From NCBI RefSeq assembly GCF_002007645.1, contig NZ_CP019791.1:496001-560000 (forward strand): 64,000 nucleotides of DNA, read 5' to 3'. Source of the stretch: Anaerohalosphaera lusitana. Its GTDB lineage: Bacteria > Planctomycetota > Phycisphaerae > Sedimentisphaerales > Anaerohalosphaeraceae. The position numbers and the translations under genes were made by a program. Under the pieces are notes generated by a model that had not been told where the DNA came from, made no database searches, and was given only the letters and a program-made list of their open reading frames with translations. Shown piece by piece: positions 8,877-20,830 of the stretch. The number at the start of each line of letters is the position of its first letter. The stretch's first letter is position 1.

Positions 8877-8892
8877 CCGGTGTTGACACCGG
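8877..8892. promoter_or_regulatory. Perfect dyad between the cdaA unit and the WYL regulator
   Basis: CCGGTGT-TG-ACACCGG forms seven perfect pairs around a two-base centre. It sits in the divergent intergenic region, 92 bases before the WYL-regulator start and 130 bases before the lipoprotein start, where a dimeric regulator would bind. A link to the WYL protein is inference. Confidence 0.45.
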
Positions 8893-8983
8893 ACCGACCA
8901 AACCTATAATCATACGACCTTGAACTGCATGAGTTGTATACCCGAAACTTCCTGCTTAACCTGTTTTGTACATGGAACCAGAC

Positions 8984-9961
8984 ATGAAGCTTGCTCGCAT
9001 AACCAGGATCGTCCAGATACTGACCTATCTCCAGTCAGGCCAGAAATACTCCGTCGACCAGCTCGCCGATCTGATGGGCGTCAGCCGCCGCACGATCTTC
9101 CGCGACCTGAACCAGCTCGAAGCTATCGGCATCCCGTTCCGTTTCGACAGCGAAGTCCACGGCTACACACTCGATCCCGAATTTTTCCTGCCCTCGATCG
9201 ATCTGAACCTGCAGGAGGCACTAAGCCTGCTAATGCTCGTCCAGAAGGGGCGATCCCACCTGCCGCTGCCGTTCAAAAATTCCGCACTGCTGGCGGGCAT
9301 CAAGATCGAGAACAACCTGCCTGCCGAGATAAAAAGCTACTGCAACTCTTCACTCGAAAATATCTCGATACGGCCGCATAACCATGCGCCAATGGATCAG
9401 CTCGACAGTGTATTTGCAGCCATCCAGAGGGCGATAAAGGCTAAAAGAAAGCTGAAAATGGCGTATTTCTCGCTTTACGACGGCGGCGATATAGAACTCG
9501 AATTCAGTCCGTATCACATATTCTACAACCATCGTGCCTGGTACGTCGTAGGCTATTCCAGCATCCACGACGAGACCCGCACTTTCAAACTGAACAGGAT
9601 AAAACAGCTCTCAGTATTGAAAAAGCGGTTCATCGATGGCGATAAATTTGATATTGCTGAATATTTCGGCCGGGCCTGGTCTATGATTCGCGAAGGTAAA
9701 GTGTATAATGTCACACTGCGTTTCAGTCCGCGAGTGGCTCGCAACGTCTCCGAGGTCCGCTGGCACGTCACCCAGCAGCACAGTTTCAACGAGGACGGCA
9801 GCCTGACTGCGAACTTCCGCGTGGACGGCCTGAACGAGATAAAATGGTGGATTCTCGGCTACGGCGACCAGGTCGAGGTCATAAAACCGGCCAAACTGAG
9901 AAAAGAAGTAGCCCGCGCAGGTGCAAAAATCGCCAAGCTCAACAGCGACCCGAAATCCTAA
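8984..9961 (+). CDS. HTH-WYL transcriptional regulator
   Basis: A 325-residue regulator with an N-terminal winged helix-turn-helix (about 5-60; the recognition helix lies in SVDQLADLMGVSRRTIFRDL) and a WYL domain in the middle, recognisable by HRAWYVVGYS near residues 183-192. A C-terminal WCX-like extension follows. WYL domains bind nucleotides or nucleic acids and regulate varied targets, often stress or DNA-damage genes. The ATG at 8984 has GGAA six bases upstream; an in-frame ATG at 8972 and TTG at 8966 are possible. It faces away from the cdaA unit, with a dyad in between, and is followed closely by the ABC-F gene (21-base gap). Confidence 0.88.
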   Translation: MKLARITRIVQILTYLQSGQKYSVDQLADLMGVSRRTIFRDLNQLEAIGIPFRFDSEVHGYTLDPEFFLPSIDLNLQEALSLLMLVQKGRSHLPLPFKNSALLAGIKIENNLPAEIKSYCNSSLENISIRPHNHAPMDQLDSVFAAIQRAIKAKRKLKMAYFSLYDGGDIELEFSPYHIFYNHRAWYVVGYSSIHDETRTFKLNRIKQLSVLKKRFIDGDKFDIAEYFGRAWSMIREGKVYNVTLRFSPRVARNVSEVRWHVTQQHSFNEDGSLTANFRVDGLNEIKWWILGYGDQVEVIKPAKLRKEVARAGAKIAKLNSDPKS

Positions 9962-9982
9962 AACCTTTTTAAGCAACAGCTT

Positions 9983-11947
9983 ATGCCCATAATAAAACTG
10001 ACCGACATTCATAAGTCTTTTGACCGAAACCCGCTGTTTTACGGGCTCAAGGCGCAGTTTTATCCGGGCGAAAAGGTCGGCCTGGTCGGTCCCAACGGCT
10101 GCGGCAAGACCACGCTGTTCAAAATGATCCTCTCCGAAGTCGACCCCGATGTAGGCGAAGTATCCGTCCGAAAGGGGCTGAAAATCGGCTATCTGCCCCA
10201 GGAACCCATCTTCTGCGGCGACAATACCGTCCTGCAGGAGATGCACGCAGGCCTTGCGGATCTGTTCAAGACCCAGAAAAAGATCGAGACGCTCGCCTCC
10301 CGCCTGGGTGAACTATCAGGCGACGAACTTGAAGAGGCGATGGCAGAATACGACCGCCTGAGTCATCTTTTCGAACGCAACGGCGGCTACACATACGAGG
10401 CCCGCATAAGGTCCATCCTACACGGCGTGGGACTCGAAGAGCCGCTTTACAATGCCAAAACCTCGACTCTCAGCGGCGGTCAGCTATCCCGGCTGGGTCT
10501 TGCGAAGGTACTGCTCAGCGAAACGGACATGCTTCTGCTAGACGAACCCACCAACCATCTCGACCTGCAGGCCACCGTCTGGCTTGAAAAATACCTCCGC
10601 AGCTACAACGGCGGCGCCATCATCATAAGCCATGACCGCTATCTGCTCGATAAGGTCACCGAAAAGATCGCCGAGGTCGATCAGGGCAAGTGCACGATCT
10701 GGCGCGGAAACTACAGCCAGTTTGTCGAAAACCGCCGGCTCGAACGAGATCAGCAGCAAAAACAGTATGAATCCCGCGTCAAGATGATCGAACAGACACG
10801 CGATTTCATCGCCCGCAACAAGAATCAGGAAGGCATGCGGGGCACCGCCCGAGGCAGGGCCAAACGCCTGGAAAGAATGCTCGACAGCGACCCGGATTTC
10901 CTGAGCAAGCCCACTGAAAAGAAAACCATGAAGCTCTCTTTCGCCGATGCGACAAGCCAGAGCTCACTCGTCCTCCGCTGTGAGGGCGTCTGTAAGTCCT
11001 TTGGGGACATATGTTTATTCAAGCATATGACCTTTGACCTTCTAGCAGGCGACAGGCTGGGCGTGACCGGACCCAACGGCACCGGAAAAAGCACGTTCCT
11101 CAAACTCGCCCTCGGCCGGGAAAAGTCTACCGACGGCCGGATCCGCATGGGAAAATTCCTCACTGTCGGCTACCTCGACCAGCAGGGCCAGGAACTCAAT
11201 CAGAACACCAACGTACTTGACGAGGCCCGCTCAGCAAAACCAGAACTGAGCACCGAAGTAGTCCGCGGCAAGCTCGGCGCGTTCCTTTTCACAGGCGACG
11301 ACGTCTTTAAGCAGGTATCAGAGCTCAGCGGGGGCCAGCAGAACCGCCTGATGCTCTTTAAGGTTATGCTCGCAGAACCGGATGTGCTCGTGCTCGACGA
11401 GCCGACCAACCACCTCGACATCGACAGCAAAGAGGTACTGGAAAATGCACTTCGCGATTACAACGGCACGATAATCGTGGTCAGTCACGACCGATACTTC
11501 ATCGACCGCGTTGTGGACAAACTGCTGGTTATCGGAGCTAACGACTTGGGAGAAAAGGAGTTAGGCAATTATGAGCTCGTGGAAGGCGAGGGCCCGCTCT
11601 ACAGCAAATATGCCGAGCAGGTGGAAAAAAGACAGGCGGAAGCGCTGGCAAAGGCACGGGCAAAGGATGACTCAGGCTCGAAAAAGGCCCGCAGATCCGG
11701 GTCCGCCACCAGTAAACCCAAGCCGAAAACACCACCGGAACTGCGAAAGTTCAACAAATACAGCGTCGAAGAACTTGAAGATTTCATCCTGGAAATGGAA
11801 GAAAACATAGAGAAACTGCAAGAAAAGTTCGGAAATGAGGACCTTTATAAGGACCCCTCCGCCGTCACGGACCTGCACGCAGAGGTGGACAAACACAAAG
11901 AGGAACTGGATATCCTCTATAAAGCTTACGAGTTCAGGACGGGCTGA
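9983..11947 (+). CDS. ABC-F family ATPase (Uup/EttA-like)
   Basis: A 654-residue soluble protein with two ABC domains and no membrane part, as in ABC-F translation factors that act on the ribosome. The first domain has GPNGCGKTT (about 37-45), LSGGQLSR and LLLDEPTNHLDL; the second has GPNGTGKST, LSGGQQNR and LVLDEPTNHLDI. The linker between the two follows the first Walker B and contains the charged stretch around RDFIARNKNQ. A C-terminal extension rich in Lys/Glu (about 550-650) looks like the coiled coil of Uup. Which subgroup it belongs to cannot be fixed by eye. It ends at the edge of the probable replication origin. Confidence 0.93.
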   Translation: MPIIKLTDIHKSFDRNPLFYGLKAQFYPGEKVGLVGPNGCGKTTLFKMILSEVDPDVGEVSVRKGLKIGYLPQEPIFCGDNTVLQEMHAGLADLFKTQKKIETLASRLGELSGDELEEAMAEYDRLSHLFERNGGYTYEARIRSILHGVGLEEPLYNAKTSTLSGGQLSRLGLAKVLLSETDMLLLDEPTNHLDLQATVWLEKYLRSYNGGAIIISHDRYLLDKVTEKIAEVDQGKCTIWRGNYSQFVENRRLERDQQQKQYESRVKMIEQTRDFIARNKNQEGMRGTARGRAKRLERMLDSDPDFLSKPTEKKTMKLSFADATSQSSLVLRCEGVCKSFGDICLFKHMTFDLLAGDRLGVTGPNGTGKSTFLKLALGREKSTDGRIRMGKFLTVGYLDQQGQELNQNTNVLDEARSAKPELSTEVVRGKLGAFLFTGDDVFKQVSELSGGQQNRLMLFKVMLAEPDVLVLDEPTNHLDIDSKEVLENALRDYNGTIIVVSHDRYFIDRVVDKLLVIGANDLGEKELGNYELVEGEGPLYSKYAEQVEKRQAEALAKARAKDDSGSKKARRSGSATSKPKPKTPPELRKFNKYSVEELEDFILEMEENIEKLQEKFGNEDLYKDPSAVTDLHAEVDKHKEELDILYKAYEFRTG

Positions 11948-12572
11948 CAGTACTGATAACGGTCCAAAATTTTGCCTATCTTAACAGCTTCGGCCGACAG
12001 TGGCTGTTATGCAACCTGTGGATAACCTGTAACTTCTGCTGTGACGCATGTGAGCCGCTCCTGTTAACAAACCGCCTTATCAGCATTGGTAACAAAGGTG
12101 CTGTGAATCTAACAGAGTTGCCATCAGCCAACCTAACAAGTTATCCACAGCCGTAAAGGCCTCTAAATATGCACCTAAGATCAGGTCGTCACACAATTTG
12201 CGGCTACAGCCCGTCAAACCTGTAACAAAGTAACTGCCCATATGAATACTAATACAAATTTCTTTAATAACTTATTATCTTATTCATCTACCGTAAGTAC
12301 CTGTGTGATTTTCGCCCTTACCAGTATTGATAACCGTGATCAGGACGTATAAAAACCATTTCGGTTCAGGGGCTGCCAAACTCTCATGGATCGACTGTTC
12401 GGTAATCTTACCGAGGCTCATTTGACGGCCCACAGCAGGGTACTAGAAAAATACTCCAAAGCAGCGAAAAAACTAGCCAAAGCAGCGGTTTTCGGGTAGA
12501 TTGTACGCCCGAAAGTGTACTTATTTGGAACAGTCAAAACGATATGGATTTTTCTCCAATGGTGAGGACGCT
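11948..12572. other. oriC: Probable chromosomal replication origin (oriC) upstream of dnaN
   Basis: This 625-base stretch has no gene. It holds two perfect DnaA boxes: TGTGGATAA at 12017-12025 (minus orientation) and TTATCCACA at 12141-12149 (plus). Around them the pentamer TAACA occurs six times on the plus strand (starts 11982, 12065, 12090, 12110, 12134, 12223), the middle four spaced 20-25 bases. AACCTGTAAC is repeated at 12024 and 12217. An AT-rich block at about 12241-12293 could be the unwinding element. A dyad lies at 12399-12414. It precedes dnaN-dciA-gyrB, a classic origin neighbourhood, though dnaA is not here. Confidence 0.7.
12399..12414. promoter_or_regulatory. Perfect dyad upstream of dnaN
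   Basis: TCGGTAA-TC-TTACCGA gives seven perfect pairs around two bases, 158 bases before the dnaN start and inside the origin-like region. It could be an operator or an origin-binding protein site; no known regulator consensus is matched with confidence. Confidence 0.4.
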
Positions 12573-13676
12573 ATGAAGGTAAAGTTTAACAGAGCTGCAT
12601 TGCAGGAAGCTTTGGGCCTGGTCACAAGCGTTGTGCCCAGCCGAACACCGAAACCGATCCTCCAGTGCGTACAGATCAAGACCGAAGTCGACGCGGTAAC
12701 GGTTTGCGCTACCGATCTGGAAGTTGGCATAAATTACCAGGTAACCCAGGTAGAGATCGAGGAGCAGGGCGAGATAGTTGTGCCCGCCGACAAACTCTCA
12801 TCGATCGTTCGAGAAAGTGTCGACGAAGTGATCGCCATCGAAGAATCCGAGGCGACCGTCGAGATCAAGGGCGCAGACAGCCACTTTACCATTTACGGCC
12901 ACGATGCTGACCAGTACCCGAGCGTACCCGGTTTCGAGGGCGACGCCCACTTCACCATCAGTCTCGGCAAGCTCCAGGAAGGCATCGAGCTGACCGTCTT
13001 CGCGGCAGCAAAAGAGAGCACCCGCTACGCTCTTAACGGCATACTCTGGGAAGTCGAAGGCAAAAAGCTCACACTCGTTGCGACTGACGGCAGGCGTCTG
13101 GCAAGATGTGCGGTCAATCTCGACACCGTCGAAAAAGACAGCATCCCGGACGGCCGGATCATAGTGCCCGCCAAGACGATGAACCTGCTAGACCGCGTAG
13201 GCGGAAGCGCCGATACGAAGGTCTCTGTGCGGTTCGTCGACAATCAGATCGTCATATCCTGCGGCCAGGTCATCATCAGCTCGAACCTGGTCGAGGGCAA
13301 CTTCCCGAAATACGAAGACATTATCCCCAAGGATTACACAAACAGCATAGGCCTGAACACCGACGCCGCCCTGAGCGCGGTGCGGCGTGCGGCTCTTCTG
13401 AGCAATGAAGACAGCAAGGGCATCAAGCTCGCTTTGTCTGACAACAAAATGACGTTCTCCAGCCGGGCTCCGGAAACAGGCGATGCCCAGGTAGAAATGA
13501 CGATCGACTACAGCGGGGGGGAAATGGAAATTGGTTTCAACCCAGCTTTCCTTATCGACGTATTGAAGGTTATAAAGGCGGATGACTTCAAGCTTGAGCT
13601 GGGCGATTCGGAAAGACCCGGCGTGATCAGGTCAGGCGATCAGTTCCTGTACATAGTTATGCCCGTAAACCTGTAA
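12573..13676 (+). CDS. dnaN: DNA polymerase III beta subunit (sliding clamp)
   Basis: DnaN forms the dimeric ring that holds the replicative polymerase on DNA. The 367-residue protein starts MKVKFNRAALQEAL, as usual for the family, and contains three similar clamp domains (about 1-120, 125-245, 246-367), including KESTRYALNGILWE and the C-terminal YIVMPVNL, close to the conserved MPMRL ending. The ATG at 12573 with GGTGAGG five bases upstream is preferred over a TTG at 12501 that would add 24 residues without family support. It is followed by dciA after 15 bases and then gyrB, forming a replication operon next to the probable origin. Confidence 0.97.
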   Translation: MKVKFNRAALQEALGLVTSVVPSRTPKPILQCVQIKTEVDAVTVCATDLEVGINYQVTQVEIEEQGEIVVPADKLSSIVRESVDEVIAIEESEATVEIKGADSHFTIYGHDADQYPSVPGFEGDAHFTISLGKLQEGIELTVFAAAKESTRYALNGILWEVEGKKLTLVATDGRRLARCAVNLDTVEKDSIPDGRIIVPAKTMNLLDRVGGSADTKVSVRFVDNQIVISCGQVIISSNLVEGNFPKYEDIIPKDYTNSIGLNTDAALSAVRRAALLSNEDSKGIKLALSDNKMTFSSRAPETGDAQVEMTIDYSGGEMEIGFNPAFLIDVLKVIKADDFKLELGDSERPGVIRSGDQFLYIVMPVNL

Positions 13677-13691
13677 GTTGAGGATATTACT

Positions 13692-16525
<2,834 letters not shown>

Positions 16526-16775
16526 CCGGTCGGACCGGTCATGAAATAAAAGGTACTGCGAACTTGCAAAATTGAGATTGTCCGGGCAAAATGGCCTGAG
16601 CAATAAAAGGATTTATACAGAAAATTCGCACAGCACGCCGATATTGCAGAACAGGGCGGTTTTTTGCCCACGTGCTTGAGCCGTTTTTACGTTGCAAAGC
16701 TGCTGAAAGTATTAGCGGCCCGTGACGTTGGAGACGGTTTGTGAAAATATTAACGATGCTCGAAAGGATACAACG

Positions 16776-17498
16776 ATGGCGAATGCGTCAAAACTTACGG
16801 GACTCATTCTGACAGCCGTTTTCCTGGTCGCCGGCTGTGATATGTTCGGCGGTGCACAAAAAGATAAGGAAGAACCCGTTGTCATCAGCAGTGAACAAAG
16901 AAAAACCGAGCTGCTCGAAAAGATCGAAAAGGACTACGACAATGCGGAACTGCATTATGAGCTAGGCAAGATCTATCAGGCCGACGGGCTCTGGCAGAAG
17001 GCTGAAACGCAGTTCAGCCGGGCGATAGGCTTCGATCCCGTTCATCGCAAGGCAGAGGCGGCACTGGTCAAGACGCTCACGCTTGCTGGTGAAGAGGACA
17101 GAGCGGCCCCGCTGGCGAAGAATTATCTCAGCCAGGCCCAGTACTCACCCGAAGCATCGCTGAGGCTCGGCAGGGCATTCCAGCAGGAAGGTTTAAACGA
17201 TTACGCCATCACGGCTTACAAACAGGCACTCGACCTGGCGCCTAATTCTGCCGGCCTGAATAAGCAGATCGGCTATTATTATCTCGCACAGGGTGACAAG
17301 GTCCGCGCGGAAGAGTATCTTCGCCGCAGCTTCCAGCTCAACCCCAACCAGCCCGAAGTCGCAGGGGAACTTGGCCGAATGGGTGTAATAGTGCAGGTGC
17401 CCAAAGAAAAGAAGACCTCCGGCAGTCAGCTCGACAAGCTTATTGACAAACTGTTCGGCGGCGGGGACGAAGAGCAGGGCCAGCAAACTGAGCAGTAA
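16776..17498 (+). CDS. TPR-repeat lipoprotein
   Basis: A 240-residue protein with a type II signal peptide (lipobox LVAGC, Cys21) and at least four tetratricopeptide repeats between about residues 50 and 205 (for example YELGKIYQADGLWQKAETQF and IGYYYLAQGDKVRAEEYL). The C-terminal tail is rich in Gly, Glu and Gln. It should be anchored in a membrane on the periplasmic side and act as a protein-binding scaffold; partners are unknown. The ATG at 16776 with GAAAGGATA upstream is preferred over an upstream TTG at 16722. A terminator-like hairpin follows, so it is probably a single-gene unit. Confidence 0.88.
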   Translation: MANASKLTGLILTAVFLVAGCDMFGGAQKDKEEPVVISSEQRKTELLEKIEKDYDNAELHYELGKIYQADGLWQKAETQFSRAIGFDPVHRKAEAALVKTLTLAGEEDRAAPLAKNYLSQAQYSPEASLRLGRAFQQEGLNDYAITAYKQALDLAPNSAGLNKQIGYYYLAQGDKVRAEEYLRRSFQLNPNQPEVAGELGRMGVIVQVPKEKKTSGSQLDKLIDKLFGGGDEEQGQQTEQ

Positions 17499-17535
17499 GA
17501 AATCTCCTTCGCAGGGGATGGCATGTTAAATAAGT

Positions 17536-17567
17536 AAGGCTCGCGGCATCGGTCGCGGGCCTTGTTT
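17536..17567 (+). terminator. Intrinsic terminator after TPR lipoprotein gene
   Basis: AAGGC (17536-17540) and inner CGCG pair with CGCG and GCCTT (17559-17563), followed by GTTT. It lies 38 bases after the TPR gene's stop. The T-run is short, so termination may be partial. Confidence 0.55.
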
Positions 17568-17587
17568 CATTCAGGAAGGTCCAAATT

Positions 17588-18097
17588 ATGCCGTCTTACG
17601 AAAGAATAATTGAGAGTCTGACCAGTCTTCTTCAGCCTTATGTGCCCGGCATCACATCCGAGCAGGTTTCACAATTGCTGCTTGTCCTGCTCATCGGCGG
17701 TGTGGTGCTGATAATAACAGCTATTGTGGTGCAAATACTCTATCTTCTAACACTTGCAAAGGCCCTCAAAAAGTGCAGCCCGGCAAATCGTGAGATGCCG
17801 CCGGGACTGGTCTGGCTAGAACTGATCCCTGTTTTCAACCTGATATGGCGGTTTTTCAACGTGATCAACGTATCCGATTCGCTCGGCCGCGAATTCAGAT
17901 CCCGTAATATGAATGAAGAAGCCTCTCCCGCCAGAACCAGCGGAATGCTTTACAGCATATTCTCCTGCGGCGGTGTGATACCGTTGATAGGCTCGTTCTT
18001 AGTGCTGATACTGGCTCCGATCTTCTGGATGATATACTGGGTGCGGATCCGCAAGTACTCCAAAAAACTCGACCCGCCTCCACTGCCCGGACAATGA
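17588..18097 (+). CDS. Membrane protein of unknown family
   Basis: A 169-residue protein with about three hydrophobic segments: residues 29-57, a weaker one near 80-92 around LELIPVFNLIWRFFNV, and 128-158 with GVIPLIGSFLVLILAPIFWMIYWVRI. Between the first two lies a Cys/Lys-rich loop (KALKKCSPANREMPPG). The tail PPPLPGQ is proline-rich. The pattern recalls DUF4328/DUF4234-type small membrane proteins, but I cannot assign a family. The ATG at 17588 is preceded by AGGAAGGT. It sits between two terminator-like hairpins and so is likely transcribed by itself. Confidence 0.75.
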   Translation: MPSYERIIESLTSLLQPYVPGITSEQVSQLLLVLLIGGVVLIITAIVVQILYLLTLAKALKKCSPANREMPPGLVWLELIPVFNLIWRFFNVINVSDSLGREFRSRNMNEEASPARTSGMLYSIFSCGGVIPLIGSFLVLILAPIFWMIYWVRIRKYSKKLDPPPLPGQ

Positions 18098-18244
18098 AAC
18101 GGCTGTAAGTCCCCTGGCTGTAATAGTTTAATTGCATATCTGTAAGCTGTACCCGCGATGGGCCGCTATTTTACGGTTTTTTATAGCATACCACCCCCTT
18201 TGGCCGATAAAATACTGATAACCAGTGCAGAAAAACGGTCTCAG

Positions 18245-18268
18245 AGACGCTAATATGCGTCTTTTTTG
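18245..18268 (+). terminator. Intrinsic terminator before ftsK
   Basis: AGACGC (18245-18250), loop TAATAT, GCGTCT (18257-18262) and a run of T form a textbook Rho-independent terminator. It probably ends the transcript of the 17588-18097 gene and lies just before ftsK. Confidence 0.75.
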
Positions 18269-18292
18269 TTTTACGAAGGGGTTTTATCGGAA

Positions 18293-20797
18293 GTGAAAGC
18301 TGCAAGTCTCTACAAAGTAGCCATCGAAGGTATTCTGCTGGCGGTCTGTATATTTTTGTTCTTCAGCTGCCTCAGTTTCAATATTGCTGATCCGCCCAGC
18401 ACGTATGTCTGGCCCAATAATGTGGACGTCGCAAACTGGTGCGGCCCGATTGGCGCGTTCTTCGCCTACTACCTTATCTATTATATAGGTCCCGGTTCTC
18501 TGCTGCTTTTTGCCGTTGCGGGCTGGATGCTGACGGTGAACCTGTCCGGCACGAAGATCAGCCAGTTGTTCCTACGCGCGATCGGCCTTGCTCTGTTGAT
18601 AATCGCAGCATCGGCAACGGTCCATCTGATCGATCCGTATTCCCGCCAGGGTGTGCCCGCGCTTGGCAACGGCTTGCCCATCGGCAATGGCGGTATCATC
18701 GGCGTGTCGATCGGCCACTTCCTGCAGGAAAATGTCGCCGCCCTCGGTACGTTCATAATCATGGCGTCGGCCTGGCTCGTTGGAGCGATACTGCTGGCCG
18801 ACAGCCTGGTACTAGCGATAGTCAAGGGCATCGGTATGTTCGTCGCGAAGACGTTCGGCATCATGGTGCCCGCTGTCTCTGCCGCAAAAGAAAGATCGTC
18901 CTCGTTCGGAACGAGCTTTCAGCATAAAAGCCTCAAGCGAAAGAAACGTTTCAGTTTTGGCAGAAAACACAGCGGACCAGAGGTCAACGAAGAAGACGAT
19001 CACGAAATGGAATCGACCATTATCGCCCAGCGCAACAAACAGCGTGAGCTTGAGTTCCCCGAAGATGACCAGCAGGGCGAGTCTGAGGAAACACCGCAGG
19101 AAGCTGGTGAACAAACCGAACAGTCGTCAGATGAACAGAGCAAGGAAAAGCCCGCTCTCAAGATCAAACGCCGCAAGCCGAAAAAGCAGCAGCCCTACGT
19201 TCAAAAATCCTACGAGGATTACAGCTTTCCGCCGCTTGATCTGCTTGAAGAACCGATCCGCGGATTCGAGTCGGTGCTGACCAAAATGGTAGAAGAAAAA
19301 GCCGAAGTGCTCGAAGCGATCCTGGCGGAATTCGGTATTGACGCAACCGTCGTTAACGCAGAACCGGGTCCGGCGATCACCATGTACGAACTGCAGCTTG
19401 CACCGGGCGTGAAGGTAAGCCAGATCTCCGGCCTGTCGAACGATATGGCCCGTGCACTGGGTGCAGGCTCGGTCCGCGTGGTTGCACCGCTGCCCGGCAA
19501 ACACACCGTAGGCGTGGAAGCACCCAACAGCAAACGCGAAATAGTTCGCCTCAAGGAGTTGATGGAGCGTGCCGGCAGCAAACCCGACAAAATGAATATC
19601 CCGGTCTTTCTGGGCAAGACCTCCTCGGGTACTGCTCTGATTTCGGACCTGTCATCTATGCCGCACTGTTTGATCGCCGGTACCACAGGCTCGGGTAAGA
19701 GTGTGTGCATCAACACGATCATTTCATCGATCCTGCTTACCCGGCGGCCCGACGAAGTCAAGATGATTTTGGTCGACCCGAAGATGGTCGAAATGTCGCA
19801 GTTCGAGAACATCCCGCACCTGATGTGTCCGACCGTCACCGAGATGAAACGGGCAGAGCAGATACTCGAATGGGCCGTCACGAAAATGGACGAACGCTAC
19901 GAGATACTCCGCGAAGCGAAGGTGCGAAATGTCGCGTCATACAATATGCTGGATCAGGAAGAACTGATCGAACGCTTCAACCCGCAGACGCCGGAAGAAG
20001 AAGCGAAGATTCCCAAGAAGCTGCCCTATATTGTGATCGTCATCGACGAGCTCGCGGATCTTATGATGACGTCGGCAAAAGAAGTCGAGTCCTACATCGT
20101 GCGTATCGCACAGAAAAGCCGTGCCGTCGGCATCCACCTGGTCATCGCGACCCAGCGTCCCCAGGCAACCGTCGTTACCGGCCTTATCAAAGCCAACATG
20201 CCCTGCCGTATCTCGTTCCGCGTTGCGGGCAGGATGGACAGCCGTATCATCCTCGACACCAACGGCGGCGAAACGCTGCTCGGCCAGGGCGACATGCTCT
20301 TCCTGAAACCGGGCACAAGTGAGCTCGTCCGCTCGCAAGGCGCGTTTATGGATGACGCAGAGATCCGCCGGATCGTTAAGTACCTCAAGGATGTTGCTGA
20401 GCCGCAGTTCCATCCCGAACTTATGCAACTCGGCCGCGTCGATCTTTCCGAAGCGCCGCAGGACGAACTGTTCGATGAAGGCGTCAAGGTCGTGCTCGAA
20501 ACCAAACGCGGCAGTGTATCCCTGCTTCAGCGTCGACTCGGCATTGGTTATGCACGTGCAAGCCGCATGATCGAAATGATGGCCTCGATGGGAATCCTCG
20601 GTGAGTACAAAGGCAGCCAGGCCCGCGAAGTCACCATGACCGTCGACGAATACGAAAATCTCAAGAACGAGTACATCCAGGATGAGGTTAAAAGCTACGA
20701 CGATCTGACCGCCGAGATGCAGGACGAAGACGACAGCGACGATGACGACTACGAAGAAGAATATCTCGAAGCGACCTCCTATGACGATGATGAATAG
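18293..20797 (+). CDS. ftsK: FtsK/SpoIIIE DNA translocase
   Basis: FtsK pumps DNA at the division septum during chromosome segregation. The 834-residue protein has four to five N-terminal membrane helices (about 5-180), a charged linker rich in Glu, Gln and Lys (about 200-320), the RecA-like motor with Walker A GTTGSGKSV (about 463-471) and VIDELADLMM, and a C-terminal winged-helix gamma domain (LGIGYARASRMIEMM). After it comes an unusual, very acidic tail of about 40 residues (DEDDSDDDDYEEEY). A GTG at 18293 is chosen: an upstream TTG at 18266 falls inside the T-run of a terminator. Confidence 0.95.
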   Translation: MKAASLYKVAIEGILLAVCIFLFFSCLSFNIADPPSTYVWPNNVDVANWCGPIGAFFAYYLIYYIGPGSLLLFAVAGWMLTVNLSGTKISQLFLRAIGLALLIIAASATVHLIDPYSRQGVPALGNGLPIGNGGIIGVSIGHFLQENVAALGTFIIMASAWLVGAILLADSLVLAIVKGIGMFVAKTFGIMVPAVSAAKERSSSFGTSFQHKSLKRKKRFSFGRKHSGPEVNEEDDHEMESTIIAQRNKQRELEFPEDDQQGESEETPQEAGEQTEQSSDEQSKEKPALKIKRRKPKKQQPYVQKSYEDYSFPPLDLLEEPIRGFESVLTKMVEEKAEVLEAILAEFGIDATVVNAEPGPAITMYELQLAPGVKVSQISGLSNDMARALGAGSVRVVAPLPGKHTVGVEAPNSKREIVRLKELMERAGSKPDKMNIPVFLGKTSSGTALISDLSSMPHCLIAGTTGSGKSVCINTIISSILLTRRPDEVKMILVDPKMVEMSQFENIPHLMCPTVTEMKRAEQILEWAVTKMDERYEILREAKVRNVASYNMLDQEELIERFNPQTPEEEAKIPKKLPYIVIVIDELADLMMTSAKEVESYIVRIAQKSRAVGIHLVIATQRPQATVVTGLIKANMPCRISFRVAGRMDSRIILDTNGGETLLGQGDMLFLKPGTSELVRSQGAFMDDAEIRRIVKYLKDVAEPQFHPELMQLGRVDLSEAPQDELFDEGVKVVLETKRGSVSLLQRRLGIGYARASRMIEMMASMGILGEYKGSQAREVTMTVDEYENLKNEYIQDEVKSYDDLTAEMQDEDDSDDDDYEEEYLEATSYDDDE

Positions 20798-20830
20798 AAA
20801 TCGCCGTAATTTCAGCACCAGCAGGATGGT

